Shown one piece after another: positions 35,393 through 43,630 of a DNA stretch of 64,000 nucleotides. The notes under the pieces were generated by a model. The model was given only the letters and a program-made list of their open reading frames with translations, ran no database searches and was not told where the DNA came from. Source of the stretch: Novosphingobium resinovorum (GTDB lineage Bacteria; Pseudomonadota; Alphaproteobacteria; Sphingomonadales; Sphingomonadaceae); the NCBI RefSeq assembly GCF_001742225.1, contig NZ_CP017076.1, positions 1,389,001-1,453,000 on the forward strand, given 5' to 3'. A program made the position numbers and the translations under genes. The first letter of the stretch is position 1. Each line of letters opens with the position of its first letter.

Positions 35393-36096
35393 GCTGCCAG
35401 CTCCAGATAGGCCGCGCGGCGCTGCGGGGTCATCGCCAGGATGTCCGCCTCTCGCCAGCCATAGGCACGGGCGAGCGCGGCGACTTCCGCCAGCAGCCGC
35501 CGCGCCTCGGCGGCGACCGAACGGGCGAAGTGATGCGCGGGATCGTGCAGCGCCGGAATGCTCGCGCCGCAATGGGGGCAGGCGACGAGCAGCGTGATCG
35601 CCGCCAGCGGATCGGCAGCTTCCAGCGCATCCTCGATCGCGGCGACAACTTCGGGCGGGAGGTTCGCGGGATCGGCGGGCGCACCATCGCGGGTGCAGAG
35701 CGTCACCACGCGGGCGAGGAGGGCGCGCTCGGCCGCTTCGGGCTCCTTCATCGCCAGCGCCGCCATGTCGTGGCTGTCGGCGGGGCGGGCCTCGATCCGC
35801 CATGCGCCGGACGTTATCGCGATCGGCGCGACCTCCTCCGGCGCCATCGCCAGCAGGCTGTCGGCATCGAGGGTGACTTCCGCCGTCTCGCCGCACTCTG
35901 CGCAGGGCACGGTCGCCTCGATGGCTGGGCCGAACAGCCGCCGCTGGTGCGCGATCAGCTTCCCGTCACGCGCGCCGACGGGAAGGCGTGCAAGGCCATC
36001 ATCCCCGGCACCGGGCTCGGCGGCCCGAAGCAGGGCAAGCGGGTTCGTGCCCGCCTCCCAAAGTGCGAGCAGTCCCTCGACCGGGTTCGTGGACAT
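35389..36096 (-). CDS. T4-baseplate-like zinc-binding protein
   Basis: A 235-residue protein with two CxxC pairs (Cys65/68 in CAECGE and Cys173/176 in CPHCGAS), likely one zinc site. The C-terminal AYGWREADILAMTPQRRAAYLE is characteristic of the T4 bacteriophage base plate protein family (Pfam T4_baseplate) found after the tube gene in eCIS. It lies four bases after the tube stop. Its exact structural role in eCIS is not settled. Confidence 0.8.
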   Translation of the reverse strand: MSTNPVEGLLALWEAGTNPLALLRAAEPGAGDDGLARLPVGARDGKLIAHQRRLFGPAIEATVPCAECGETAEVTLDADSLLAMAPEEVAPIAITSGAWRIEARPADSHDMAALAMKEPEAAERALLARVVTLCTRDGAPADPANLPPEVVAAIEDALEAADPLAAITLLVACPHCGASIPALHDPAHHFARSVAAEARRLLAEVAALARAYGWREADILAMTPQRRAAYLELAA

Positions 36097-36100
36097 GGCC

Positions 36101-36625
36101 TTACTGCGGTTCGACGAAGCTCGGTTCGGAAGGCTCGGTTACCGCGTAGTCGCGCTCCCAGCCTTCGTTCTCGATCTTGATGTGCTGGATGGCCACCGCG
36201 TTGGCGTTGGCGTCGAGGTCGGGCATCGACTGGAACTCGCTGATCCAGCAGCGGAACAGGCGATAGACGATCGCGGGTTGCCCTGCCTCGTTGTAGAGTT
36301 CGATGGTGATGTCCTTGCGGAAGTCGGCGAGCGAGACTTCGGCGCCGAGGGCGGAACCGAAGTTCCAGACCTTGTTGGCCCACCGCTCGAACTCGACGTC
36401 ATGGGTGACGCCGCGTTCGAGGGTGACGGCCTCGAACTCGCTGCGGCCGGGCGACTTGCGGCTGGAGGAGGGATCGCCCCCCTCGCGGTGTTTGACTACC
36501 TCGGTAGTGCGCTTGAGCGCGCTGACCTTGCTGACGCCCGCGACATAGCGGCCGTCCCACTTCACCCGGAACTTGAAGTTCTTGTACGGGTCGAAGCGCT
36601 GGGCGTTGACGTTGAACTGGGCCAT
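36101..36625 (-). CDS. inner tube protein (gp19/Hcp-like, Afp1/5 type)
   Basis: A 174-residue member of the conserved phage-tail-region protein family that forms the inner tube. Signature segments are FDPYKNFKFRVKWDGRYVAG (11-30), LKRTTEVVKHREGG (37-50) and FRCWISEFQSMPDLDANANA near the C-terminus. The start has a very strong ribosome site (GGGAGGAG). Only one tube gene is present, so tube rings are homopolymeric. Lies 22 bases after the sheath stop. Confidence 0.93.
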   Translation of the reverse strand: MAQFNVNAQRFDPYKNFKFRVKWDGRYVAGVSKVSALKRTTEVVKHREGGDPSSSRKSPGRSEFEAVTLERGVTHDVEFERWANKVWNFGSALGAEVSLADFRKDITIELYNEAGQPAIVYRLFRCWISEFQSMPDLDANANAVAIQHIKIENEGWERDYAVTEPSEPSFVEPQ

Positions 36626-36647
36626 CGGGCAACTCCTCCCTTGCCGA

Positions 36648-38636
36648 TTACGAAGCGGCCTGACCGGCCAGCTGCTGGATGCGGATCATGACGAATTCCG
36701 CGGGCTTGAGCGGCGCGAACCCGACAAGGATGTTGACGATGCCCCGGTCGATGTCGGCCTGCGTGGTCGTCTCCTTGTCGCACTTGACGAGGTAGGCGTC
36801 GCGCGGGGTCTGGCCCTGGAACGCGCCCTGGCGGAACAGGCCGTGCATGTAGGTGGTGAGGTTCAGCCGGATCTGCGCCCACAGCGGTTCGTCGTTGGGT
36901 TCGAAGACGACCCACTGGGTGCCCCGGAACAGGCTTTCCTCGATCATGAGGGCAAGGCGCCGGACGGGTACGTACTTCCACTGGCTCGCTTCCACATCGG
37001 AGCCGACGCGGGTGCGCGTCCCCCACGAGAGCGTGCCGTAGACCGGCAGCGCGCGGATGCAGTTGAGGCCCAGCGGGTTGAGCAGCCCGTTCTCGGAATC
37101 GGACAGCTTGTAGACGAGCCCGCGCACCCCGCGCAGCTGCGCATCGGTTCCGGCGGGGGCCTTCCACACGCCGCGCTCGGCGTCGGTGCGGGCATAGAGC
37201 CCGGCGATCGCGCCGGACGGGCCGAAGGTGCGCAGCTGGAAGTCGTTCAGCGGATCGGCCATGCGGACGCGCGGGAAATACGTGGCCGCGTTGGCGCCCT
37301 TGACGGTCAGGCCCGAGGAAATCCACTCGAACGCGCGGTCGACGGTGTTCACGGTCGGCGGCGGGTCGATCAGCAGGAAGGCGCGGCGCTTGGTGCAATA
37401 GTCGAGCGCGGCCTGATAGATGGCGTTCGGGTCCAGCCCGGTATCGAGCGCGTTGGGATCGCCGGGGCTGGCGCGCGTGGCGTCGGGCAGGACGAGGATG
37501 TTGAAGATGTCCGCCTTTTCAAGCGCATGGATGCCGGTGAAGGCGGACGGACTGCCGATCACGTCGGCGCTCTGCGGCAGCTGGGTGCCGTCGGCGCCGG
37601 GGACGGGGTTGCGCTGGGCGGCTTCGGCCGTGCCGGTGCCGAGGCGGTAGCGACCGACGTTGAAGTTCGCCGCAGGCAGCTTGAGCATAGCGAGGGCGCC
37701 TGCCGGGGCGCTGTCCGCCAGCGAAAGCGTGGTGTCCACGGCGGCGGGGAGCAAAGCCGGGTCGAACATCGGGGCGATGCGCAAGGCCTTGCCCGATCCG
37801 GTGACGCCGACGGCGACGGCCGCGCCGGGCAGTGCGGCGGCCAGCGCCTGGTTGAAGCGCCGCTCCAGCAGCCGGGCCAGCGCCACGACCGAGGTGGGCA
37901 GTGTCTCGGCCTGCTTGATCAGCGTGACTTCGAGCGCGGTGACGGGGCCGCTGGGCCGGTTGGCGGTGACCCGGACCTTGTACGCCTTGTCGTTGGCGAG
38001 GCCGGTGATCCCGGTGGAGGTGACGGCGAAGTCGGTGCCGACGATCCCGCTCTCGGCCGGGCGCGCGCCGGGGCTCGCGGCGGGGACTTTCGCCGTGGCG
38101 AGGCGCGAGCCGTTGGCCGGGTCGTTGAGCACCGCCTCCACGAAGCGGGGCGAGGCGGTCGATACGCTGAGGTCTGCCCAGCGCTCGACGGCGCCGCTGC
38201 CGAGATCGGTCAGGGTGAGGTTGAAGTTGCTGGCCGATGCCCCGTCGTAATCGACGTCGGCGACGATCCCGTTGCCCCAGTCGCCCTTGCTGGTCGCGGT
38301 GAGGGTGAAGCTGACCTTGGCGGCGTTGGCGACGCCTTCCTTGAGGTTGACCTGCGCGGCGACCCCGTCGCTCTTGGGCACGCGCACGACGATCGCCTGG
38401 CCGCCGCCGTTCTGGAAGAACTGCTGGACCGAATAGCTCAGCTCGCTGTTGGCGGCGAGGCCGCCGAATTCGCGCTCGTAGTCGGCGTAGCTGAAGATCG
38501 TCGTCGCCCGGTTGTCGAGCCCGCGCGCGGTATAGCCGACGAAGGCGGCGATCGCGGTGGGTACGCCGGCCAGCGGACGCACGCCGCTGCCCAGTTCCTC
38601 GACGTAGACGCCGGGATAGGTCGGTACGATAGGCAT
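36648..38636 (-). CDS. contractile tail sheath protein
   Basis: A 662-residue sheath protein and the first gene of the operon. The N-terminus PTYPGVYVEELGSGVRPLAG (4-23) and the C-terminal YLVKCDKETTTQADIDRGIV plus FAPLKPAEFVMIRIQQ are classic sheath motifs that make the handshake between subunits. The ATG at 38636 follows GGGGGAGGAGG; the ATG nine codons earlier is rejected. A single sheath gene replaces the three of Afp/PVC. The middle 350 residues are long and carry an inserted domain probably exposed on the outside. Confidence 0.95.
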   Translation of the reverse strand: MPIVPTYPGVYVEELGSGVRPLAGVPTAIAAFVGYTARGLDNRATTIFSYADYEREFGGLAANSELSYSVQQFFQNGGGQAIVVRVPKSDGVAAQVNLKEGVANAAKVSFTLTATSKGDWGNGIVADVDYDGASASNFNLTLTDLGSGAVERWADLSVSTASPRFVEAVLNDPANGSRLATAKVPAASPGARPAESGIVGTDFAVTSTGITGLANDKAYKVRVTANRPSGPVTALEVTLIKQAETLPTSVVALARLLERRFNQALAAALPGAAVAVGVTGSGKALRIAPMFDPALLPAAVDTTLSLADSAPAGALAMLKLPAANFNVGRYRLGTGTAEAAQRNPVPGADGTQLPQSADVIGSPSAFTGIHALEKADIFNILVLPDATRASPGDPNALDTGLDPNAIYQAALDYCTKRRAFLLIDPPPTVNTVDRAFEWISSGLTVKGANAATYFPRVRMADPLNDFQLRTFGPSGAIAGLYARTDAERGVWKAPAGTDAQLRGVRGLVYKLSDSENGLLNPLGLNCIRALPVYGTLSWGTRTRVGSDVEASQWKYVPVRRLALMIEESLFRGTQWVVFEPNDEPLWAQIRLNLTTYMHGLFRQGAFQGQTPRDAYLVKCDKETTTQADIDRGIVNILVGFAPLKPAEFVMIRIQQLAGQAAS

Positions 38637-39134
38637 GAGGCCCCTCCTCCCCCTTGTCCGCACATGCGGATGGTGGATCGATGTTGATGGGAAATCGACC
38701 TTGAATGATTATCGCTACGTATAGCTACTTGGCGACCGGATCTGCTTGCGGCGACTCAATAGCACCGGGGGAAGTTCGGAGCACATGACGATCTATGTTA
38801 GAGTATGTTTGTCGTTGTGCGGCGAAATGACTTATTACGCAGATCAACTGATATTGGTTAACATCATGTAGTATTGCTTCTACTTGATTGGATTGTCTTT
38901 CCCTGAATTTCGACTGTCGTTGCGGGTTTTGCATGCGGTAAAGCGTGGCGCTTTGCCGCGTCACTCCGCGCAGGATTGAGTCGCTGCGCTTGCCATGACG
39001 ATGCAGCGGCAGGTCACCCGCTCCCTGCCCGTCGGCGCCACCGTTCAGAACAACTCATAGGTCGCGGCGACCAACTCGATTGTCCCGTGCGGCTTCGGTC
39101 CGCAGGTCATCCCGGCAATCTGAGGAGTCGATCC
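38637..39134. promoter_or_regulatory. divergent intergenic region, likely eCIS promoter
   Basis: This 498-base gap separates the sheath gene (-) from the flavin monooxygenase (+). Bases 38701-38940 are visibly AT-richer than anything else nearby. On the minus strand GATAAT (38713-38708) is a possible -10 about 72 bases before the sheath ATG, with no good -35, which would fit an activator or alternative sigma factor. A short palindrome AAAGCG-TGG-CGCTTT lies at 38940-38954. A possible 79-residue reading frame (38725-38964, -) shows no family features and is not called. Confidence 0.5.
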
Positions 39135-40481
39135 GTGCATCTCGCCCTGTTCCTTTCGCTTTCGGGCTCACATCTTGCCGGCTGGCGCCATCCGCTGGCC
39201 GAGCATGGCGATCCCTTCGACGTCGCCAACTACGCGCGGATCGCGCAGGCGGCGGAACAGGCGAAGCTCGACATGGTGTTCGTGGCCGACAAGCTGTCGA
39301 TCGACGACATCTACGGCAGTTCGTTCGAGGCCGCCGTCAGGTTGCGGCCCGCGATCCACGTCGAGCCGCTGACCCTGCTTTCGGCACTGGCCATGACAAC
39401 GGACCGGATCGGGCTGGGGGCGACGATCTCGACCAGCTATTCCGAGCCTTATCACGCTGCGCGCATGTTCGCGTCGATCGACCACTTCAGCAAGGGGCGC
39501 GCGGCCTGGAACGCGGTCACCTCCGTCAATGACGGCGAGGCGCGCAACTTCAGTCGGGCGGAGCATCTGGGGCACGCCGAGCGCTACGAACGCGCCGCCG
39601 AGTTCATCGACGTCGTGCGCCTGCTGTGGGACACATGGCAGGAAGACGCGATCACCGCCGACAAGGCGAGCGCGCGCTATGCCGATCCGTCGCGGATCCA
39701 CTACGCCGATCATCGCGGCACGTGGTTCCAGGTCAAGGGGCCGCTCGGCGCGGTGCGGCCGCCGCAGGGGCATCCGGTGCTGATCCAGGCCGGTGTCTCC
39801 GGGGCGTTCCAGTCTCTGGCCGCGCGCAATGCCGAAGTGATCTTCCCGGTGCAGTCGACGCTGGCCAAGGCGCAGGCGTTCTACGCCGACTTCAAGGCCC
39901 AGGTCGTGGCCGCCGGCCGGTCTCCCGATGCGGTCAAGGTGCTGCCGGGGGTGGTTCCGATCATCGCGGATACCGACGAGGACGCGTTCGAACTCGAAGC
40001 CCAACTCGACGCGCTGATCCATCCCGAGGCAGGGCTCAGCTTCATGTCGGGGAGCATGAACTACGACTTGTCCGTCCACCCGGCCGATGCGCCGGTGCCC
40101 GATATCCGCGATCGCATACGTGGCAGCAAGGGCCGCTTCGAAGTCGTGCTCAAGAGCGCGATGGAGCAGGGCATGACGCTGGGCGATCTCGGTCGAAGCT
40201 ATGCCAAGGGCCTCGCCTTCGCGAAGTTCGTCGGCTCGCCCGCGACGGTGGCGGACAGGATGGAGCAATGGGTTCGCGAGAAGGGCGCCGACGGCTTCGT
40301 CGTCATGCCGCCCTACATGCCGGGAGGGGCGGAGCGGTTCCTTTCAGGCGTCGTGCCGGAACTGCAGCGGCGCGGGCTGTTTCGCAGCGAGTACGCGGGT
40401 ACGACCCTCCGGGACCACCTCGGACTGGAGCATCCCGGCAACCGCTTCGATCTGGGCGAGGACATGCTGGCCGCGCAGTGA
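39135..40481 (+). CDS. LLM-class flavin-dependent monooxygenase (NtaA/SnaA/DszA type)
   Basis: A 448-residue member of the bacterial-luciferase-like monooxygenases of the nitrilotriacetate/dibenzothiophene-sulfone subgroup. Family stretches are DMVFVADKL, GATISTSYSEPYHAARMFAS and GRAAWNAVTS (where FMN and substrate bind) and FPVQSTLAKAQAFYADFK. The GTG at 39135 is chosen because TGAGGAG precedes it; earlier in-frame starts add only non-conserved residues. These enzymes use FMNH2 from a partner reductase, none of which is adjacent. The substrate is unknown: sulfur compounds, amino-polycarboxylates or other xenobiotics are possible. Stands alone between the eCIS promoter and a 479-base gap. Confidence 0.88.
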   Translation: MHLALFLSLSGSHLAGWRHPLAEHGDPFDVANYARIAQAAEQAKLDMVFVADKLSIDDIYGSSFEAAVRLRPAIHVEPLTLLSALAMTTDRIGLGATISTSYSEPYHAARMFASIDHFSKGRAAWNAVTSVNDGEARNFSRAEHLGHAERYERAAEFIDVVRLLWDTWQEDAITADKASARYADPSRIHYADHRGTWFQVKGPLGAVRPPQGHPVLIQAGVSGAFQSLAARNAEVIFPVQSTLAKAQAFYADFKAQVVAAGRSPDAVKVLPGVVPIIADTDEDAFELEAQLDALIHPEAGLSFMSGSMNYDLSVHPADAPVPDIRDRIRGSKGRFEVVLKSAMEQGMTLGDLGRSYAKGLAFAKFVGSPATVADRMEQWVREKGADGFVVMPPYMPGGAERFLSGVVPELQRRGLFRSEYAGTTLRDHLGLEHPGNRFDLGEDMLAAQ

Positions 40482-40960
40482 CGCAGCCGCGCACTTGGCG
40501 TTTCGGCGCCGTGGTGCCGGTCCGGGGCTCTCTCGAGTGGCTGCCCGGCAGCGAATCGGCATGTTGAAAGAGCCGGTCACCCGGAGGCGGCGCCATGCTG
40601 CTTCCCGGTGCCGCACGTGGTTCGTAACGACGAGATGAGGCGGATCGCATGTTCTCCAGAGGCCGGAACATTACACGAGTGCCGATCTCGCAAGTCATTA
40701 TTCGATTGCTCTAATTGCTTCGGGAATACAGGATTTGCCTGTTTCTCGGAGAAATCTCTTTGATGGCCGATAAGGTCAAGGCTATATTGCGGACCCGGAG
40801 TAATTGACCATGCGGAAGGTCCGGCCGACGCTTTTTCGGACAGTAGCGCAGATTTCGTGCTGCATTGCAGAAAGGGCGTAGACGACGCCGCTATCCCGTA
40901 TTACCATGTTTGAAATAAGTATTACTGACATGGGTGGTCAAATATTACGAGGGCAGGCGC
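40482..40960. promoter_or_regulatory. 479-base gap with a good sigma-70-like promoter
   Basis: No gene is seen here. On the + strand TTGATG (40760-40765), a 17-base spacer and TATATT (40783-40788) form a strong sigma-70-type promoter, predicting a leader of about 165 bases before the membrane hydroxylase gene. The second half of the gap is AT-rich relative to its surroundings. No clear riboswitch fold was recognised. Confidence 0.5.
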
Positions 40961-41947
40961 ATGGACGGGGTTCGCGTAGGTAAGAGATTGATCGGAACAC
41001 AGGCACCAGTCACTGTCGGCTGGGAGAATATCGGCAGGGTCGAAGGCGGTCCGGTGAAGCAGTTCGTCTTCACCTGGTTCCAGCCAACGGTGCTCTTCGC
41101 GCTGATCGCGTTCTGGTACTACGCCCCCAATTCCATCGCCAAGGCATCGACAGCGATCGGCATCGGCATCGGTTTCCGTCTGTTTCTCCTCGGCCTCGAA
41201 TGGGCCTTCCCGCGCTACGAAAGCTGGAACCTCACGTGGAAGGAACTGGCGACCGACCTGTTCTACGTCGGCCTCGGCTATACGATCCTGCGCATCATCG
41301 ACGGCTACATCGGCGACGGCGTGATGATCGAGGCGATCCAGGGCGCGTTCCACTGGGAAAAGTTCGCCTGGTTCACCGGACTGCCGCTGCTGCTGCAGGC
41401 GTTCCTGATCTCGTTCATCTTCGACTTCGGGCAGTACTGGATGCATCGCGGGATGCACAACTGGTATCCGCTGTGGCTGCCGCACTCGGTCCATCACTAC
41501 ATCACCCAGTTGAACATCAACAAGGGCGCGGTCGGCAACCCGGTGGAGCTGTTCCTGATCGGGCTGGGCGTCGGCGGGTTCTTCGACTTCCTGCCGCGCG
41601 CGTTCCTGCTGGCCGGGGCGATCGGCATGGCGGTCGGCAGCTACCAGCACATCAACGTGCGCTTCAATTCGCCCCGCTGGTGGCGCTTCCTGTTCCACAC
41701 GACCGAGCATCACAGCCTCCACCACTCGCAGGACTTCGAGGCGAGCCGCAGCAACTTCACCAACACCTACATCTTCATCGACCGCATCTTCGGTACGTGC
41801 GTCGACGGCGAGGCGGAGCTTCTGGGCATGGAAGGCGGCCGCCGCATGGGCATCCGTGAGCAGATGACCTTCCCCTTCACCGAAGGCTGGAAGACCCTGA
41901 AGGAACGCTTCGGCGGCACCCGCGCCACTGCGGTTCCGGCCGAGTGA
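40961..41947 (+). CDS. sterol desaturase/fatty-acid hydroxylase family membrane protein
   Basis: A 328-residue membrane protein with four or more hydrophobic segments and the three histidine clusters of the di-iron family: HRGMH, HSVHH and HTTEHHSLHH. Members hydroxylate or desaturate lipids, carotenoids or sterol-like compounds. The ATG at 40961 has GAGGGCAGG before it; a GTG at 40934 would add nine residues and cannot be excluded. No electron-donor gene is adjacent. The gene downstream begins 86 bases later on the same strand. Substrate not determinable. Confidence 0.85.
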   Translation: MDGVRVGKRLIGTQAPVTVGWENIGRVEGGPVKQFVFTWFQPTVLFALIAFWYYAPNSIAKASTAIGIGIGFRLFLLGLEWAFPRYESWNLTWKELATDLFYVGLGYTILRIIDGYIGDGVMIEAIQGAFHWEKFAWFTGLPLLLQAFLISFIFDFGQYWMHRGMHNWYPLWLPHSVHHYITQLNINKGAVGNPVELFLIGLGVGGFFDFLPRAFLLAGAIGMAVGSYQHINVRFNSPRWWRFLFHTTEHHSLHHSQDFEASRSNFTNTYIFIDRIFGTCVDGEAELLGMEGGRRMGIREQMTFPFTEGWKTLKERFGGTRATAVPAE

Positions 41948-42033
41948 CCGCCCGCATCGGGCGCGGCTCTCCTCCCATGCAAATGCAGTCCACGGACTTG
42001 GGCGGCCCTTGTGGCCGTGCCGAAAGGGATACC

Positions 42034-42663
42034 ATGAACGCGCGTTTCATCGACTGGATCTGGCATGTCAGGGGCAGCCTGCCGCTCGCGCCCGGACAGT
42101 CGCGCGAGGATGCCTTCGACCGCCTCACACCCCTGTTCTTCGAGAGCGGCACCGGCCACGAACGCGGCGGCGACACGCTGACCTTTACCAAGCGCGACCA
42201 GGCCGCGCAGGACAGGATGTCGGTCTTCGACGGCGGCACGCTCCGGATCGAGAACGGCGCGGGCGGGTCGGTACTGCGCTGGCATATGACCAGCCGGGCC
42301 TTGCTGTTCTGCTTCCTGGCGCCGCTGCTGTTCCTCGCCTTCGGGCAATTGACGATCGCCCTCGGCAAACTGGAAAAGCCCGCGGCCGAAGCCTCGGAAA
42401 AGAAGGACGAGAAAAAGGACAAGGCCGCGCCGGCGATGAACCCGATCGACAAGTTCCTCGGCGCACCGGCTCCGGAAAAGCCCAAGAAGGACAGCCCAAA
42501 AAAAGAAGGCAAGGACAAGAAGGAAGAGAAGAAGGACGACAAGCACTCGCCCACTTCCGCCTATGTCTTCGCCGGTATCTTCGCCGCGCTCTACGTCGGT
42601 GGGCGGATTCTCGAGGACCGGAAGATCAAGGCGCTGATCCGCAGGAAGCTCGCGGGCGCTTAG
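42034..42663 (+). CDS. uncharacterised membrane protein with Lys/Glu-rich loop
   Basis: A 209-residue protein of unknown family. Two hydrophobic helices lie at about residues 90-112 (LLFCFLAPLLFLAFGQLTIA) and 174-190 (AYVFAGIFAALYVGGRI). Between them are about 60 residues dominated by Lys, Glu, Asp and Pro, highly charged and probably disordered. Residues 1-85 form a soluble domain with no recognised motif. AAAGGGA precedes the ATG at 42034; an earlier ATG at 41944 is rejected. Probably co-transcribed with the membrane hydroxylase. Confidence 0.7.
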   Translation: MNARFIDWIWHVRGSLPLAPGQSREDAFDRLTPLFFESGTGHERGGDTLTFTKRDQAAQDRMSVFDGGTLRIENGAGGSVLRWHMTSRALLFCFLAPLLFLAFGQLTIALGKLEKPAAEASEKKDEKKDKAAPAMNPIDKFLGAPAPEKPKKDSPKKEGKDKKEEKKDDKHSPTSAYVFAGIFAALYVGGRILEDRKIKALIRRKLAGA

Positions 42664-42696
42664 GGCACGGGAGCCCGTCTCCTGCCGGTTCTCGTC

Positions 42697-42737
42697 GCAC
42701 GGACATCAGTTGGGCCCCGCCTCCGCGGGGATGACGA
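42697..42737. repeat. half copy of the 7086-7126 repeat
   Basis: These 41 bases match 7086-7126 at 37 positions (GCACGG.CATCAG..GGG.CC pattern, then GCGGGGATGACGA). Here only the one arm is present, with its own small CCCCGCC/GGCGGGG-type hairpin (CCCCGCCTCCGCGGGG). It lies between convergent genes and could act as a terminator. Confidence 0.55.
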
Positions 42738-42775
42738 AGAGCCTTTCAATGTGGAGTTTCGCACTTCCGTCCGCT

Positions 42776-43552
42776 TCAGGCGACGACGACCCTGACGCCA
42801 AGGTCGTTCAACCGGGCGGCCATGTCGCGGGGGATGCCGGGGTCGGTGACGATCGTGCCGATCTCGTCCAGCCCGCACACGATCGCGCCCGAGGACGAGG
42901 TGAACTTGCTGCTGTCGACGAGGAGGATGACTTCCTCCGCGCGCTCCATGAACCGGCGCTCGGCGGCGACGAGGATGACGTCCTGCTGCATCACGCCCTG
43001 CGGGCCGACGGCGGCGGCGCCCATGAACAGCTTGGGTGCGTGAAAGCGCGGCATCGATTCCTCGCCCGCCGGGGCCAGCACGATGTTCTGTTCCCGGAAC
43101 ACGGTGCCTGACGGCAGCAGCACCCGCGTGCCCTGCTGCGGCAACAGGGCATCGACGATATGCAGCGAATTGGTGAGGACCTGACAGTCCAGTCCGGCCA
43201 GATGCGGGCACATCTGCAGGGTGGTGGTGCCGCCGTCGATCATGATCCCCTCGCCCGGACGGCACAGCGCGGCAGCCGCCCGGCCGATCGCCTGCTTCGC
43301 CGGAAGGTGCTGCAGGATCGACTGTGCGAAGGGCGTCCCGGCAAGGCCGTCCTCGCGCTCTTCCTTCTGCTCCTGCGCCAGCTTGGCGCCGCCGTGCACG
43401 CGGACGATCAGGCCCTCTTCCTCCAGCCGCGTCAGGTCGCGCCGGATGGTCGCGGGCGATGCCTCGAGCCGGGCCTCGAGCGCGCGATACGTCACGAAAC
43501 CGGTGGCGGCTACCGCTTCGAGGATCAGGCGTTCACGCTGCGTGGAGTGCAT
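42776..43552 (-). CDS. DeoR-family transcriptional regulator
   Basis: A 258-residue DeoR/GlpR-type repressor. The N-terminal helix-turn-helix (YRALEARLEASPATIRRDL, about residues 22-40) is followed by RVHGGAKL, the DeoR family linker, and an ISOCOT sugar-phosphate sensor domain with IMIDGGTT and VLTNSLH. It is directly downstream of the rhamnose transporter and on the same strand, so it is the likely regulator of the rhamnose genes, sensing rhamnulose-1-phosphate or a related sugar phosphate (inference). A tandem TTATGTCGGT repeat precedes it. Confidence 0.88.
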   Translation of the reverse strand: MHSTQRERLILEAVAATGFVTYRALEARLEASPATIRRDLTRLEEEGLIVRVHGGAKLAQEQKEEREDGLAGTPFAQSILQHLPAKQAIGRAAAALCRPGEGIMIDGGTTTLQMCPHLAGLDCQVLTNSLHIVDALLPQQGTRVLLPSGTVFREQNIVLAPAGEESMPRFHAPKLFMGAAAVGPQGVMQQDVILVAAERRFMERAEEVILLVDSSKFTSSSGAIVCGLDEIGTIVTDPGIPRDMAARLNDLGVRVVVA

Positions 43553-43560
43553 TGGCTACC

Positions 43561-43580
43561 TTATGTCGGTTTATGTCGGT
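43561..43580. promoter_or_regulatory. tandem direct repeat before the DeoR gene
   Basis: TTATGTCGGT occurs twice in direct contact, starting eight bases upstream of the DeoR start on its non-coding side. Such a pair, one helical turn apart, is a plausible operator for autoregulation. Confidence 0.4.
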
Positions 43581-43630
43581 CTTTGCACGGCCCTATGGCC
43601 GAGTTTTCGATCATGATCCATCATTTCTGC

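Noticed and set aside
8270-38636. Reading the cluster as a prophage
   Set aside because: There is no capsid, portal, terminase, integrase, repressor or lysis gene, and the presence of AAA+ ATPase, DUF4255 cap and DUF4157 proteins is characteristic of eCIS.
8270-38636. Reading the cluster as a type VI secretion system
   Set aside because: No TssJ, TssL, TssM or ClpV-like genes are present, the sheath is a single phage-type protein rather than TssB/TssC, and the ATPase has only one AAA+ module.
38725-38964. Possible 79-residue gene upstream of the sheath gene
   Set aside because: It lies in the AT-rich promoter region, has no ribosome site or recognisable features, and its frame ends at the expected promoter.
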